A stretch of 64,000 nt of DNA from Mycolicibacterium porcinum (GTDB taxonomy: Bacteria; Actinomycetota; Actinomycetes; Mycobacteriales; Mycobacteriaceae), in assembly GCA_001942045.1 (NCBI GenBank), contig MSTD01000011.1, positions 62,001 through 126,000 of the forward strand, written 5' to 3'. The notes below the pieces were generated by a model, which was given only the letters and a program-made list of their open reading frames with translations, ran no database searches and had not been told where the DNA came from. A program made the position numbers and the translations under genes. This document shows positions 35,083 to 43,748 of the stretch, piece after piece (position 1 is the stretch's first letter; each line of letters begins with the position of its first letter).

Positions 35083-35928
35083 ATGACTGGACGGGTGGAA
35101 GGCAAGGTCGCGTTCGTCACCGGCGCGGCGCGTGGCCAGGGACGTAGCCACGCGGTACGGCTGGCGCAAGAGGGCGCCGACATCATCGCGATCGACATCT
35201 GTGGACCGATCCGGCCCGGCGTGGAGACCGCCATCCCGGCCTCCACCTCCGATGACCTGGCCGAGACCGCCAACCTCATCAAAGGACTCAACCGCCGCGT
35301 CGTGACCGCCGAGGTCGACGTACGCGATGCGGAGGCGATCAAAGCCGCCGTGGACAGCGGTGTCGAGCAGCTCGGCCGCCTCGACATCATCGTGGCCAAC
35401 GCCGGAATCGGCAACGGCGGTGACGTGCTACACGAGACCAGCCAGCTGGACTGGGACGAGATGATCGACATCAACCTGTCGGGCGTCTGGAAGTCGGTCA
35501 AGGCTGGGGTGCCCCACCTGATCGAGGGCGGTCGCGGCGGCTCGATCATCCTGACCAGTTCGGTCGGCGGACTCAAGGCGTACCCGCACTGCGGCAACTA
35601 CGTCGCTGCCAAGCACGGTGTCGTCGGCCTGATGCGCGGCTTCGCCGTGGAGCTGGGCCAGCACAACATCCGTTGCAACAGCGTGCATCCCACGCACGTG
35701 GCGACGCCGATGCTGCACAACGACGGCACGTTCAAGATGTTCCGGCCCGACCTGGAGAACCCGGGCCCGGACGACATGGCGCCGATTTGCCAGCTGTTCC
35801 ACACTCTGCCCATTCCGTGGGTCGAGGCCGTGGATATCAGCAACGCTGTACTGTTCCTGGCCTCCGACGAGGCCCGCTACGTCACCGGTGTGACGCTGCC
35901 GGTCGACGCGGGAAGCTGCCTCAAGTAG
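35083..35928 (+). CDS. mycofactocin-coupled SDR family oxidoreductase
   Basis: A 281-residue SDR of the mycofactocin-associated type: VAFVTGAARGQGRSHA with the characteristic Gln-Gly, an insertion after the second strand (DICGPIRPGVETAIPAST), NAGIG, and YVAAKHG (YxxxK). These enzymes hold their NAD tightly and pass electrons to mycofactocin while oxidising alcohols such as carveol or borneol-like terpenoids. Stands alone, with a candidate operator upstream and a hairpin at its stop. Alcohol substrate unknown. Confidence 0.88.
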   Translation: MTGRVEGKVAFVTGAARGQGRSHAVRLAQEGADIIAIDICGPIRPGVETAIPASTSDDLAETANLIKGLNRRVVTAEVDVRDAEAIKAAVDSGVEQLGRLDIIVANAGIGNGGDVLHETSQLDWDEMIDINLSGVWKSVKAGVPHLIEGGRGGSIILTSSVGGLKAYPHCGNYVAAKHGVVGLMRGFAVELGQHNIRCNSVHPTHVATPMLHNDGTFKMFRPDLENPGPDDMAPICQLFHTLPIPWVEAVDISNAVLFLASDEARYVTGVTLPVDAGSCLK

Positions 35929-35950
35929 GTCCGGAACCCTAGCCCGGACC
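35928..35950. terminator. short bidirectional hairpin
   Basis: GGTCCGG (35928-35934) pairs with CCGGACC (35944-35950) across nine bases, in the 10-bp gap and start of the converging SDR gene end. Likely stops both transcripts. Confidence 0.5.
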
Positions 35951-36745
35951 GAGTGTTGCGGCGCCGGTCTGCGGGTGGCGATACCAGCCACCCGCAGCCC
36001 GTGTGCCACCGTCGACGTGAATCGTCTCCCCAGTGATGTAGCCCGACAGGCCGGAGGCCAGGAAGACTGCTGCCCCGGCGATTTCGTCCACGTGCCCGGC
36101 CCGCCCCAGCGGGATCGAATCAGCGATGCCCGGCGGAAGGCCGTCGGGCGACAACGCCGAGAGTCCCTCGGTGACGGTGAGGTCCGGAGCGATCGCATTG
36201 ACCCGAATGTTGTGCGGTGCGAGCTCGAACGACGCGGTCTGCGTGTAATTGATGACGCCGGCCTTCGCCGCTGCGTACGCGGCATAGCCGGGCGCCGCAC
36301 GCACTCCCTCGATCGACGTGAGATTGATGATGCTGCCCGGCAATTCGTCGGCCACCAACCGTCGCGCCACCCGCTGTGTACAGAGCAGCACGTGACGCAG
36401 GTTGCTCTTGTACAGCGCATCCCACCCGTTCTCGCTCGTTTCCAGCAGCGGAGAGGCGAACACCCCGCCGGCGTTGTTGACCAGGATGCGTACCGGCCCG
36501 AGCTCGGAAGCGGTCTGCGCCAACGCCGCATCGACCTGGTCGGCGTCGCGCACATCGGTGACGATGCCCAGCGCCCCGATCGATTCGGCGCTTTCCGCAC
36601 AGCTCTGCTCGTTGCGTTCCCATATCGCCACCGAGGCACCGAAGGCCGCCAGGCCGGCGGCGACACCCCGGCCGATGCCGGCACCGCCGCCGGTGACAAC
36701 CGCCACCTGTCCGGTGAGCAGAACATCAGAAGGATTGATAGCCAT
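35939..36745 (-). CDS. short-chain dehydrogenase/reductase
   Basis: A 268-residue classical SDR: TGGGAGIGRG, NNAGG, NLTSIEG, YAAAKAG, and the ending ITGETIHVDGGT. Probably the last gene of the nine-gene minus-strand series from 45849, 29 bp after the CoA-transferase stop. Expected to oxidise a ring or side-chain hydroxyl. Confidence 0.88.
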   Translation of the reverse strand: MAINPSDVLLTGQVAVVTGGGAGIGRGVAAGLAAFGASVAIWERNEQSCAESAESIGALGIVTDVRDADQVDAALAQTASELGPVRILVNNAGGVFASPLLETSENGWDALYKSNLRHVLLCTQRVARRLVADELPGSIINLTSIEGVRAAPGYAAYAAAKAGVINYTQTASFELAPHNIRVNAIAPDLTVTEGLSALSPDGLPPGIADSIPLGRAGHVDEIAGAAVFLASGLSGYITGETIHVDGGTRAAGGWYRHPQTGAATLGPG

Positions 36746-36774
36746 GGTTATTCAGGCTATCGCGGCGATCCTGG

Positions 36775-39192
36775 TCAGCGGGCCGCCTTCCGCCGACCAC
36801 CTACCCCGGGTTCGGTGCCGATCACTCCATCTTCGGCCAGTGCGGTGATCTCGTCGTCGGACAACCCCAGTTCGGCCAGCAGTTCGTGATTGTGTTCGCC
36901 CAGCAGCGGCGCCGGCTGCCGGTGCAGCGCCCGTGGCCCGTTGGCCAGCGAGACCGGCAGGGTGCTGTGCGGTGCGGCGCTGTTCACCGGATGCCCGACG
37001 TGTTCGAAGAACCGCCGGAACCGCAGCTGCGGCAACTCCAGCTGCCGGTGCGGTTGCATCACCTTTGCCACCGGAACGCCGACCGGCCACAGGGTTTCGA
37101 CGATCTCGTCACCACTGCGCGGTAAGCACCAGGCGGCCAGTTTCTCGTCGATCAGGTCGTGGTTCGCCCGGCGCCCGCCGGCGGTGTCCAGCTTCGGGTC
37201 CGTCGCCCAGTCCGGTTCTCCGAGCGCCGTGCGCAGGGCGGCCCACTGGGCATCGGTGCTGACCGCGATCGCCACCCAACTGTCTGCACGCCCGAACTCG
37301 TCGATCTCGGCGCTCTGGTAGATGTTCTGTGGAGCCGCTGCCGGACCGCGGTTGCCGTCGCGCTGCAGCAGCGTGCCGTAGGCCGAGTACTCGATCACCT
37401 GCTCGGCCGCCACGTTGAGTGCCGCATCGACCATGGCGGCCTCGACGAGCACCCCCTTCCCGGTGCGGCGGCGATGCTCGAGCGCCAGCATCAAACCCGA
37501 CAGTGCGTGTACCCCGGCGTTGGGGTCACCGATCGAATACGGTTCGAACGGAGTGCGATCCGGGTAGCCGGTGAGCCAGCTCAAGCCGGAGGCGTCCTCA
37601 ATGATGTAGGCGAAGGCCGGGTTGTCCCGCCACGGTCCGTCGAGCCCGAAGCCGGGCATGCGCACCATGATGATGTCCTCGCGCAACTCACGGAGCGTTT
37701 CGAAGTCGAGCCCGATCTGTTCGATGACTCTGGGGGTGAAGTTCTCGACCACCACGTCGCACGTGGCGATCAGGCGGCGCAACAGTTCCCGGCCCTGCTC
37801 GGTCTGGAAGTCCAGGGTGAGGCTCTTCTTGTTGGTGTTGAGCGCACTGAAGATCGGCGAGCGCTCCCACCACTGCTCCACGGACGCCGGGATACCGGCG
37901 ATCAACCGGGTGCCATCCGGACGCGGGGTCGACTCCAGATGGATCACCTCCGCCCCGAGCATGCCCAACGGATGGGTGCACGACGGCCCCGCCCAGAACG
38001 TGGTCATGTCGAGCACCCGTAACCCGCTGAACGGCAACCGATCCCCGCCGGGTACACCGGCAGGCGCGGCGCGCGCGGTCAGCTCCATGGCCCGGATCTC
38101 TTCGGTGTGCTCCCCCAGCCGCGGAGCCGGCGCCGCGTCACGCAACTCAGCGCCGGACAGCCGGTACGGCGCCGCCGGCTGGGTGAACCCGCGTTGTGGA
38201 TTGCGGACGAACGCCTGCCGCTGCACGAAATGATCCATGGCGGTGACGTTCTCACCGTTGCCGACCGGTGAGTTCGGGATCCGGAAGGCCGTTGCGAGAT
38301 CACGAAGATCGTCCGCTCGCTGCTCACGCAGCCAGCTGTACACCTCCTCGGCATGCAGGTTGGCCTGCTCGGTGATCGTGAGCTCGGAGGTCTCATCGAT
38401 CCATTCGTCGTGCCCCGACATCGCGCACAGGTCCCACCATTGCTGGGCCGTGCCGCACCCGAGGGCGACCAGACCGTCGGCCGCCTCAGCCACGCCGGGA
38501 ACCGTGGGCCTGCGCTCGTCACGCCACGGGCGGCCCAGCATCTCGAAGTAGGTGACCGGGTAATACGTCAGGCCCAGAACCTGTGCCTCCAGCGCCGAGA
38601 GATCAACCAGTTCGCCATGGCCGTCCCGGATCGCGCGTGCCCGGAACGCCAGCGTCATCGCCGCCGCATACGCACCGGCCAGCCACTCGCCCACCTGGCC
38701 GCCGATGGACACCGGCGCTCGGTCCTGCACACCCCGACCTATGCCGATCGCCCCGCCCGACCACGCCTGCAGGGTGAACTCGGTGGCGGCCCGCCCGCTC
38801 CACGGACCGTCCAACCCGAACGGGGTGATCGTAGTGACGATCAGATGGGGATGCCGACGGAAGAGATCCTCCGGGGCGAGCGACTGAGCGACAGGCGATT
38901 CCGGAGACCAGATCACCGCATCGGCCGCCGCCACCAGCCGGTCCAGCAGTGACAGGTCGTCGGGACGGACGACCACACTGCGTTTGCCGCCCGCGAGGAA
39001 GGTGAACAGCGCACCGTCCTCATCTGGGCCGATGTGCGCCCCCGACGCCGACCAGCGGCGCAACGAATCACCTTCGGGGGCCTCGACTTTGATCACGTCC
39101 GCGCCGCCGTCGGCGAGAATCTTCGTGGCGTACGCCCCGGCGATCCCGCTGGACAGGTCGACGACGAGGTAGCCGTCAAGTGGTGCGCTCAT
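36775..39192 (-). CDS. tandem-domain class III CoA-transferase (CaiB/BaiF x2)
   Basis: An 805-residue protein made of two CaiB/BaiF domains, about 1-375 and 390-805, each with its own N-terminal Rossmann-like start (VVDLSSGIAGAYATKILAD and LDMTTFWAGPSCTHPLG). The second half has IGDPNAGVH, where the aspartate is the nucleophile of the family; the matching place in the first half reads IGGQVGEW, without aspartate. The family is normally an interlocked homodimer of about 400-residue chains, so the fusion may form the dimer within one chain with one active half. It should activate a pathway acid by CoA transfer. Confidence 0.88.
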   Translation of the reverse strand: MSAPLDGYLVVDLSSGIAGAYATKILADGGADVIKVEAPEGDSLRRWSASGAHIGPDEDGALFTFLAGGKRSVVVRPDDLSLLDRLVAAADAVIWSPESPVAQSLAPEDLFRRHPHLIVTTITPFGLDGPWSGRAATEFTLQAWSGGAIGIGRGVQDRAPVSIGGQVGEWLAGAYAAAMTLAFRARAIRDGHGELVDLSALEAQVLGLTYYPVTYFEMLGRPWRDERRPTVPGVAEAADGLVALGCGTAQQWWDLCAMSGHDEWIDETSELTITEQANLHAEEVYSWLREQRADDLRDLATAFRIPNSPVGNGENVTAMDHFVQRQAFVRNPQRGFTQPAAPYRLSGAELRDAAPAPRLGEHTEEIRAMELTARAAPAGVPGGDRLPFSGLRVLDMTTFWAGPSCTHPLGMLGAEVIHLESTPRPDGTRLIAGIPASVEQWWERSPIFSALNTNKKSLTLDFQTEQGRELLRRLIATCDVVVENFTPRVIEQIGLDFETLRELREDIIMVRMPGFGLDGPWRDNPAFAYIIEDASGLSWLTGYPDRTPFEPYSIGDPNAGVHALSGLMLALEHRRRTGKGVLVEAAMVDAALNVAAEQVIEYSAYGTLLQRDGNRGPAAAPQNIYQSAEIDEFGRADSWVAIAVSTDAQWAALRTALGEPDWATDPKLDTAGGRRANHDLIDEKLAAWCLPRSGDEIVETLWPVGVPVAKVMQPHRQLELPQLRFRRFFEHVGHPVNSAAPHSTLPVSLANGPRALHRQPAPLLGEHNHELLAELGLSDDEITALAEDGVIGTEPGVGGRRKAAR

Positions 39193-39196
39193 GTGC

Positions 39197-40156
39197 CTAT
39201 TCGGGTTTCGCCCTGTTCTTCTTCGACAGCCGGAACTCAGGAGGGAACTTGCTGTCGTTGTCGTTGACCGCGGCCGACAGCCCCGAATCGATCGACTCGA
39301 ACATGTCCAGGTCGTCGTCGCTGTCGTTGGCCACCCCGTTGCCCATCGACTCGAAAAACGCGCTCAGCAGGCTGCCCATGTACTCGCCCTGCTGCTGCTT
39401 GAAGATCTCGAAGAACATCTTCTGCTGAAAGACAGTGTCCACCGGACGGTTCCGGGTACAGGCCAGCGCGTACTTCTGCACCTCGGCTTCCAACTGGTCG
39501 CGGGCCACCACCTTGTTCAGGAAGTTGCAGTCGTACATCTCCGCGGCGGTGAACGGCCGTCCGGTGAAGACCATCTCCTGGAACTTGCGCAGGCCCATCA
39601 TCTGGACCCACGTCCACATCCGTGGTCCCCAACCGTGATAGCGGAACGACGGATGACCGAACAGCGCATCGTCCGACGAGATCACCAGATCGGCATCCGC
39701 GCACTGGTAGAAGTGCCAGCCGTAGCAGTAGCCCTTGGCCTCGACGATGCTGATCTTCTTGAAGTCCTGCAACGCCCGGTTGCCGGCCTGGGAGTTGGCA
39801 TACCACGAGCTGATCGTGGCGCCGTTGCGGAAGGTGCCCTTGGGCGGGTATGTCACCTCCCCCACCCCGTCGTCCTCCAGGCGCAGCTCGGCCAGCCGCA
39901 CTGCCGGATTGTCGTTGCCCTCCATGAACTCCGGCAGATCCGCCCCGCTGCCCAGGTTGTCCCCGACGCCGCGGATGATGACGACCTTCACGTCGTTGTC
40001 GGCGTTGGCCGCGCGCAGCACGTCGGCATAGCGCAGCCGGGCCATCGACGTCGGTGCGTTGAGGAACTCGGGCCGGTTGAACGTGATGGTGGCGATCTTG
40101 GTCTTCGGGTCTTTCTCGTAGAGGATGATCTCCTCCGGGCTGGGCCGCTCAGGCAT
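39197..40156 (-). CDS. crotonase-family protein with extended C-terminus
   Basis: About 319 residues, longer than ordinary hydratases (about 260). Core: IATITFNRPEFLNAP, GVGDNLGSGADLPEF, and KGYCYGWHFYQCADADLV in place of the canonical GGGxxLA region, so the oxyanion hole is kept but the catalytic glutamates are not evident. An insertion (about 85-120) and a Ser/Asp-rich C-terminal tail distinguish it. ATG at 40156 chosen (GAGGCGG upstream); it overlaps the M24 gene stop by 8 bp. Reaction open: hydratase, C-C hydrolase or dehalogenase-like. Confidence 0.8.
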   Translation of the reverse strand: MPERPSPEEIILYEKDPKTKIATITFNRPEFLNAPTSMARLRYADVLRAANADNDVKVVIIRGVGDNLGSGADLPEFMEGNDNPAVRLAELRLEDDGVGEVTYPPKGTFRNGATISSWYANSQAGNRALQDFKKISIVEAKGYCYGWHFYQCADADLVISSDDALFGHPSFRYHGWGPRMWTWVQMMGLRKFQEMVFTGRPFTAAEMYDCNFLNKVVARDQLEAEVQKYALACTRNRPVDTVFQQKMFFEIFKQQQGEYMGSLLSAFFESMGNGVANDSDDDLDMFESIDSGLSAAVNDNDSKFPPEFRLSKKNRAKPE

Positions 40157-41282
40157 GTGCCGCCTCACTGTGTGACGGGGCCTGGGTCAGCACCTCGGGG
40201 CCGTTGGCACCGACGACGACGGCGTCGCGGGTGAACACCGCACCGACGCCCGGCTCCCAGACGTAGCCGGTGATGGCCAGGACCATGCCTTCTTCGAGGA
40301 TGTCGGCCTCGGCGGTTGCCCGTAGCTTCGGCGACACCACCGGCGGGTCGAATCCCAGCCCGAGACCGTGCGCGACCGGCATGGCCGGCAGCGGTTCGCC
40401 AGCCTGATCGTAGGCATCCAGCAACGCGCTCGTCGGATTTCCTACCCGGCACGCATCGATCAGTCTGTCCCACAAGTCATCCCGACGTCGGTACAACGCG
40501 CGGGCCGTATCCGGCGGCTCACCGACATGTACGGTACGCGCGACCTCGGCCACATAGCCGTCGGCGAGCACGCCCGCCGACAACGCCACCAGATCGCCCT
40601 CGCGGATCCGACCGTCGCCTTCGGCACGACGCCACGGATGTTCTCTCGAGGTAATCCACGCCGCGTCCTGGGTGGCGGGGGTGCTCACCCCGCCGGCAGC
40701 CTCGGCCTCCAAGATGACACCGGCGAGGTGCTTCTCGGTGGTTCCCGCAACCAGTTCGGCGACACCCGTTGCCAACCCCTCGTCGGCGACCGCCAGCGCA
40801 CGGCGCAGTGCCACGATCTCCTCAGCGGTCTTCACGCGACGCGCCGCCCGCATGGCCTGCTCACCGTCGACCAATTCGGCGTTCGGGAAGGCCATCGGCA
40901 GCAACTTGGCGAACGTCGGTGTCAGCGCATCCGTTCCGATACGCCACGCCGAATCGGACCCCTTGATGCCGCGCAGCACGTCGACCAGGGTCATCGGGTT
41001 CCACGCGAAGCCGTACAAATTCTCGTGCGGGATCTCTTCGGGAATGCCCTCGTCCCACGTGCTGTTCAGGTGGATCTCACCCGTGGCGCGCACGAATGTA
41101 CAGATCGGCCCGAACGGCCGGGTGCCCACCACCCACAGCTGCGGGGCGCCGGAGATGTACCGGACGTTGGCCTGCCTGCCCAGTACCAGCGCGTCGAGGT
41201 CGTGGGCCTCCATCTGTGCGATGGCGCGCTCCCGGCGGCTCACGCGCAACGCCAGGCCGTCGGCCTCGATTTCAGTTCCCAC
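40149..41282 (-). CDS. M24/creatinase-family protein with altered metal ligands
   Basis: About 377 residues from a GTG with GAGG upstream. N-terminal creatinase domain and C-terminal pita-bread fold. The usual metal positions are changed: GDLVALSAG has Ser where the first Asp is expected, DGYVAEVART has Glu for the second, AHGLGLGF keeps the His, and the last Glu is Asp in FTRDAVV. A metal-free creatinase-like hydrolase or a regulatory partner is likely. Overlaps the upstream, intact M24 gene by 11 bp. Confidence 0.82.
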   Translation of the reverse strand: MGTEIEADGLALRVSRRERAIAQMEAHDLDALVLGRQANVRYISGAPQLWVVGTRPFGPICTFVRATGEIHLNSTWDEGIPEEIPHENLYGFAWNPMTLVDVLRGIKGSDSAWRIGTDALTPTFAKLLPMAFPNAELVDGEQAMRAARRVKTAEEIVALRRALAVADEGLATGVAELVAGTTEKHLAGVILEAEAAGGVSTPATQDAAWITSREHPWRRAEGDGRIREGDLVALSAGVLADGYVAEVARTVHVGEPPDTARALYRRRDDLWDRLIDACRVGNPTSALLDAYDQAGEPLPAMPVAHGLGLGFDPPVVSPKLRATAEADILEEGMVLAITGYVWEPGVGAVFTRDAVVVGANGPEVLTQAPSHSEAAHA

Positions 41283-42561
41283 GGGACACCTCATAGGGGT
41301 CGTACGAATATGCGGTCAGCGGCATCCAGCCGCCCTCGGTCACCACCACGATCTCCTCGCCGCGATAGCCGCCGGTGCCGTCCTCCCAGACCACCGGCTC
41401 GAACACCAGCAGCATGCCTTCGGGAAAGACGAAGTTGTCGTCCCACTCCTGGCCGAGATCCGTTCCGATCATCGGCATTTCCGCCGCGCTGGTACCGATG
41501 CCGTGTCCCAGGTAAAAGTGCGGCAGCCACGGCTTTTTCCCGCCACCCGCGGCGGTGGCCGCCCGGCCGAGGTCACCACAGGTGGCGCCGGCCTTGGTCA
41601 CCGACAGCACCGCGTCGACGATGCGACTCCACTTGTCGAACTGCTCCTGCTGGGCCGCCGTGGGATCCTGACCGACGATCCAGGTACGTCCGTGGTCGGA
41701 GCAATAGCCGTGGTAGGCGATCGACACGTCGGTCCACAACACGTCGCCCTGCTGCAACTCGCGCTCGGTGGTGAGCAGGGGCAGCGCGAGATCCCCGGTG
41801 GTGGTCCAGGTTCCCTCGGCCTTCGACGCGGGCATGACCTGCCAGATCGAGTCGAACATGTTGGTCGTGGCACCCAGTTCGAAAGTCCGGCGTACGAATT
41901 CGGCGGACAGGTCGATCTGTCGCACACCGGGCGCCAACGACTTGTAGATCTCGGCGACCGCTTCTTCGGTGATCTGACAGGCTCGGCGGATACAGGCGAC
42001 CTGATCGATGGTCTTCACGATCTTCGCCGCGCCGATCACCGGCGCAGCGTCCACCGGCGCAGTGGGGAACAGTGCGCTGCCCGCCAGTCGCATCGCGCCG
42101 GTCAACTCATCGGTCGCGACGGTCGCACCCGCTGGCACCAGCCCGGCCAGGATCTTCGCGAATTCCGCGACGCCCTCGTCGAATTCGAGATAGACCGGCC
42201 CGTGCAGGTGGTCGTCGGGCAGCCCAGTTTCCATGGCCGCACCCTCACGGAACTGCAGGAACAGGTGCGGGTGTTCGTCGTCGGCCAGCACGACCGCGAT
42301 CGGCCGCTCGACATGCGACAGTCCCGCGTCGGCCAGCGGCCAGGCAATCCCGGTGGCGTACATGACGTTGCCGTTGCCGAGCAGCACGAGCGCATCGATA
42401 CCCTGATCGGCCATCGCCGCGTGCAGACGGGCGCCGACCTCTCGGCGCATCCGGGCGAGGTCAGGCTCTGCGGGAATGTCGAGTGGGGTGAAGCCGGTGC
42501 GCGCGATCTGGGTGACGCCGGTTTGGGTGGCCGTACTCATGCGGTTGCAAGCTGCGCTCAT
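41272..42561 (-). CDS. M24-family metallohydrolase (Xaa-Pro peptidase/creatinase-like) with intact metal site
   Basis: About 429 residues; ATG at 42561 overlaps the amidohydrolase stop (ATGA), with an alternative ATG at 42540. The five metal ligands of the M24 family can be placed: WTDVSIAYHGYCSDHGRT (two Asp), LGHGIGT (His), VFEPVVWED (Glu) and GEEIVVV (Glu). It lies next to a degenerate relative, suggesting a heteromer. In a catabolic operon it more likely cleaves a C-N or C-C bond of a small amide than a peptide; inference. Confidence 0.85.
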   Translation of the reverse strand: MSAACNRMSTATQTGVTQIARTGFTPLDIPAEPDLARMRREVGARLHAAMADQGIDALVLLGNGNVMYATGIAWPLADAGLSHVERPIAVVLADDEHPHLFLQFREGAAMETGLPDDHLHGPVYLEFDEGVAEFAKILAGLVPAGATVATDELTGAMRLAGSALFPTAPVDAAPVIGAAKIVKTIDQVACIRRACQITEEAVAEIYKSLAPGVRQIDLSAEFVRRTFELGATTNMFDSIWQVMPASKAEGTWTTTGDLALPLLTTERELQQGDVLWTDVSIAYHGYCSDHGRTWIVGQDPTAAQQEQFDKWSRIVDAVLSVTKAGATCGDLGRAATAAGGGKKPWLPHFYLGHGIGTSAAEMPMIGTDLGQEWDDNFVFPEGMLLVFEPVVWEDGTGGYRGEEIVVVTEGGWMPLTAYSYDPYEVSRGN

Positions 42562-43721
42562 GCTAGCCCCAGGAACTTCTGGATGTTGGTGGACACGATC
42601 TTGGTCGCGTTCTCCGGACCGACCGCCTCGACCACGGTGGCCAGTGACTTCTCCGAGTACCCGAAAGTGCTTTCGTTGTGCGGGTAGTCGCTGGACCACA
42701 TCACGTTGTCGACACCGATCTGGTCGATCAGGCGTAGCCCCAACGGATCCACCATGAACGACGCGGCCATGTGCTTGTCCCAGTAATGCCGAACGTCGTG
42801 TTGCAGCTCATGGTTGAACATGTGCCGGTAGGAGGCCAACATGTGCTCGGCGTCCTGCAACGCCGTGGGCACCCAGGCGATTCCGCCCTCGAACCAACCG
42901 ATCTTGAGCTTCGGATGCCGATCCAGGATGCCGGAGAAGACGTACTTGGCGAACTGCTCGCGGAACGAGTCGACGTTGACCATCATGCCGACCACGACGC
43001 TGTTGTTCTCACACGGAGTCTTGGGCGGCGTCTCCCCGATGTGGTGGCTGACCGGGATCCCGGACGCCTCGATCTCGTCCCACACCGCGTCCATCGCGGT
43101 ACTGCCGTAGTCGTAGATGTTGCCCTCGTCGTCCTTGCCCGGATTCAGCGGGAGCAGGAACGTCTTGAGGCCCAGCGCCTTCAGCTCCTCAAGGGTGCTG
43201 CGCGCCCCCTTGGGGTCCCACCAGTTGATCAGTCCGACGCCGTAGAAATGGCCGTCGGACTGCTCCTGCAGCGCGGCGATGTGTTCGTTGTAGATCCGGA
43301 ACACCCGCTCACGCAGCGCCTTGTCCGGGTAGTGGAACAGGGCCAGCACCGCGTTCGGGAACGCCAGCTCCTTGTCGATGCCGTCCTCTTTGAGCTCCCG
43401 GATGCGGGCCGCGATGTTGTTCGACGCGGCACCGGCCAGGTCGTCGTATTGCATCAGGACGCGACCGAAATCGCCGCCGGTCCAGGCCTTGCCCTTCATG
43501 CCGACCATGTAGGCGCCGTCCTCGTACCAGATCCGGGGCGCGGCGCCCTTGAGCTCCTCCGGGAAACGCTCGTAGAAGATGTCGTCGGCCACCGAGATGT
43601 GGTTGTCGGCCGAGAAGATCGTGGTCCCGGCAGGCAGACCGAGGTCACCGGTGGCATGGCCCTTGCGGTTCTTCGGTGCACCAAAGCCTTCCGGCGGATA
43701 GAGAGTCGTTGAAGCAGTCAT
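42558..43721 (-). CDS. amidohydrolase_2 family TIM-barrel metalloenzyme
   Basis: About 387 residues of the ACMSD/LigW-like group: FSADNHISVADD at the position of the HxH motif, VSHHIGE, and SSDYPHNEST near the C-terminus. ATG at 43721 follows GGAGTG. It resembles the amidohydrolase at 23869 in layout but is clearly diverged. Overlaps the M24 gene by 4 bp. Decarboxylase or hydrolase of a cyclic acid. Confidence 0.85.
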   Translation of the reverse strand: MTASTTLYPPEGFGAPKNRKGHATGDLGLPAGTTIFSADNHISVADDIFYERFPEELKGAAPRIWYEDGAYMVGMKGKAWTGGDFGRVLMQYDDLAGAASNNIAARIRELKEDGIDKELAFPNAVLALFHYPDKALRERVFRIYNEHIAALQEQSDGHFYGVGLINWWDPKGARSTLEELKALGLKTFLLPLNPGKDDEGNIYDYGSTAMDAVWDEIEASGIPVSHHIGETPPKTPCENNSVVVGMMVNVDSFREQFAKYVFSGILDRHPKLKIGWFEGGIAWVPTALQDAEHMLASYRHMFNHELQHDVRHYWDKHMAASFMVDPLGLRLIDQIGVDNVMWSSDYPHNESTFGYSEKSLATVVEAVGPENATKIVSTNIQKFLGLA

Positions 43722-43748
43722 CGGTGGCACTCCAATCAGGGCTGTCGG

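Noticed and set aside
40672-42687. Very long plus-strand open frame (over 600 codons) opposite the M24 genes
   Set aside because: Antisense shadow of GC-rich genes; low-complexity composition and no recognisable domain.
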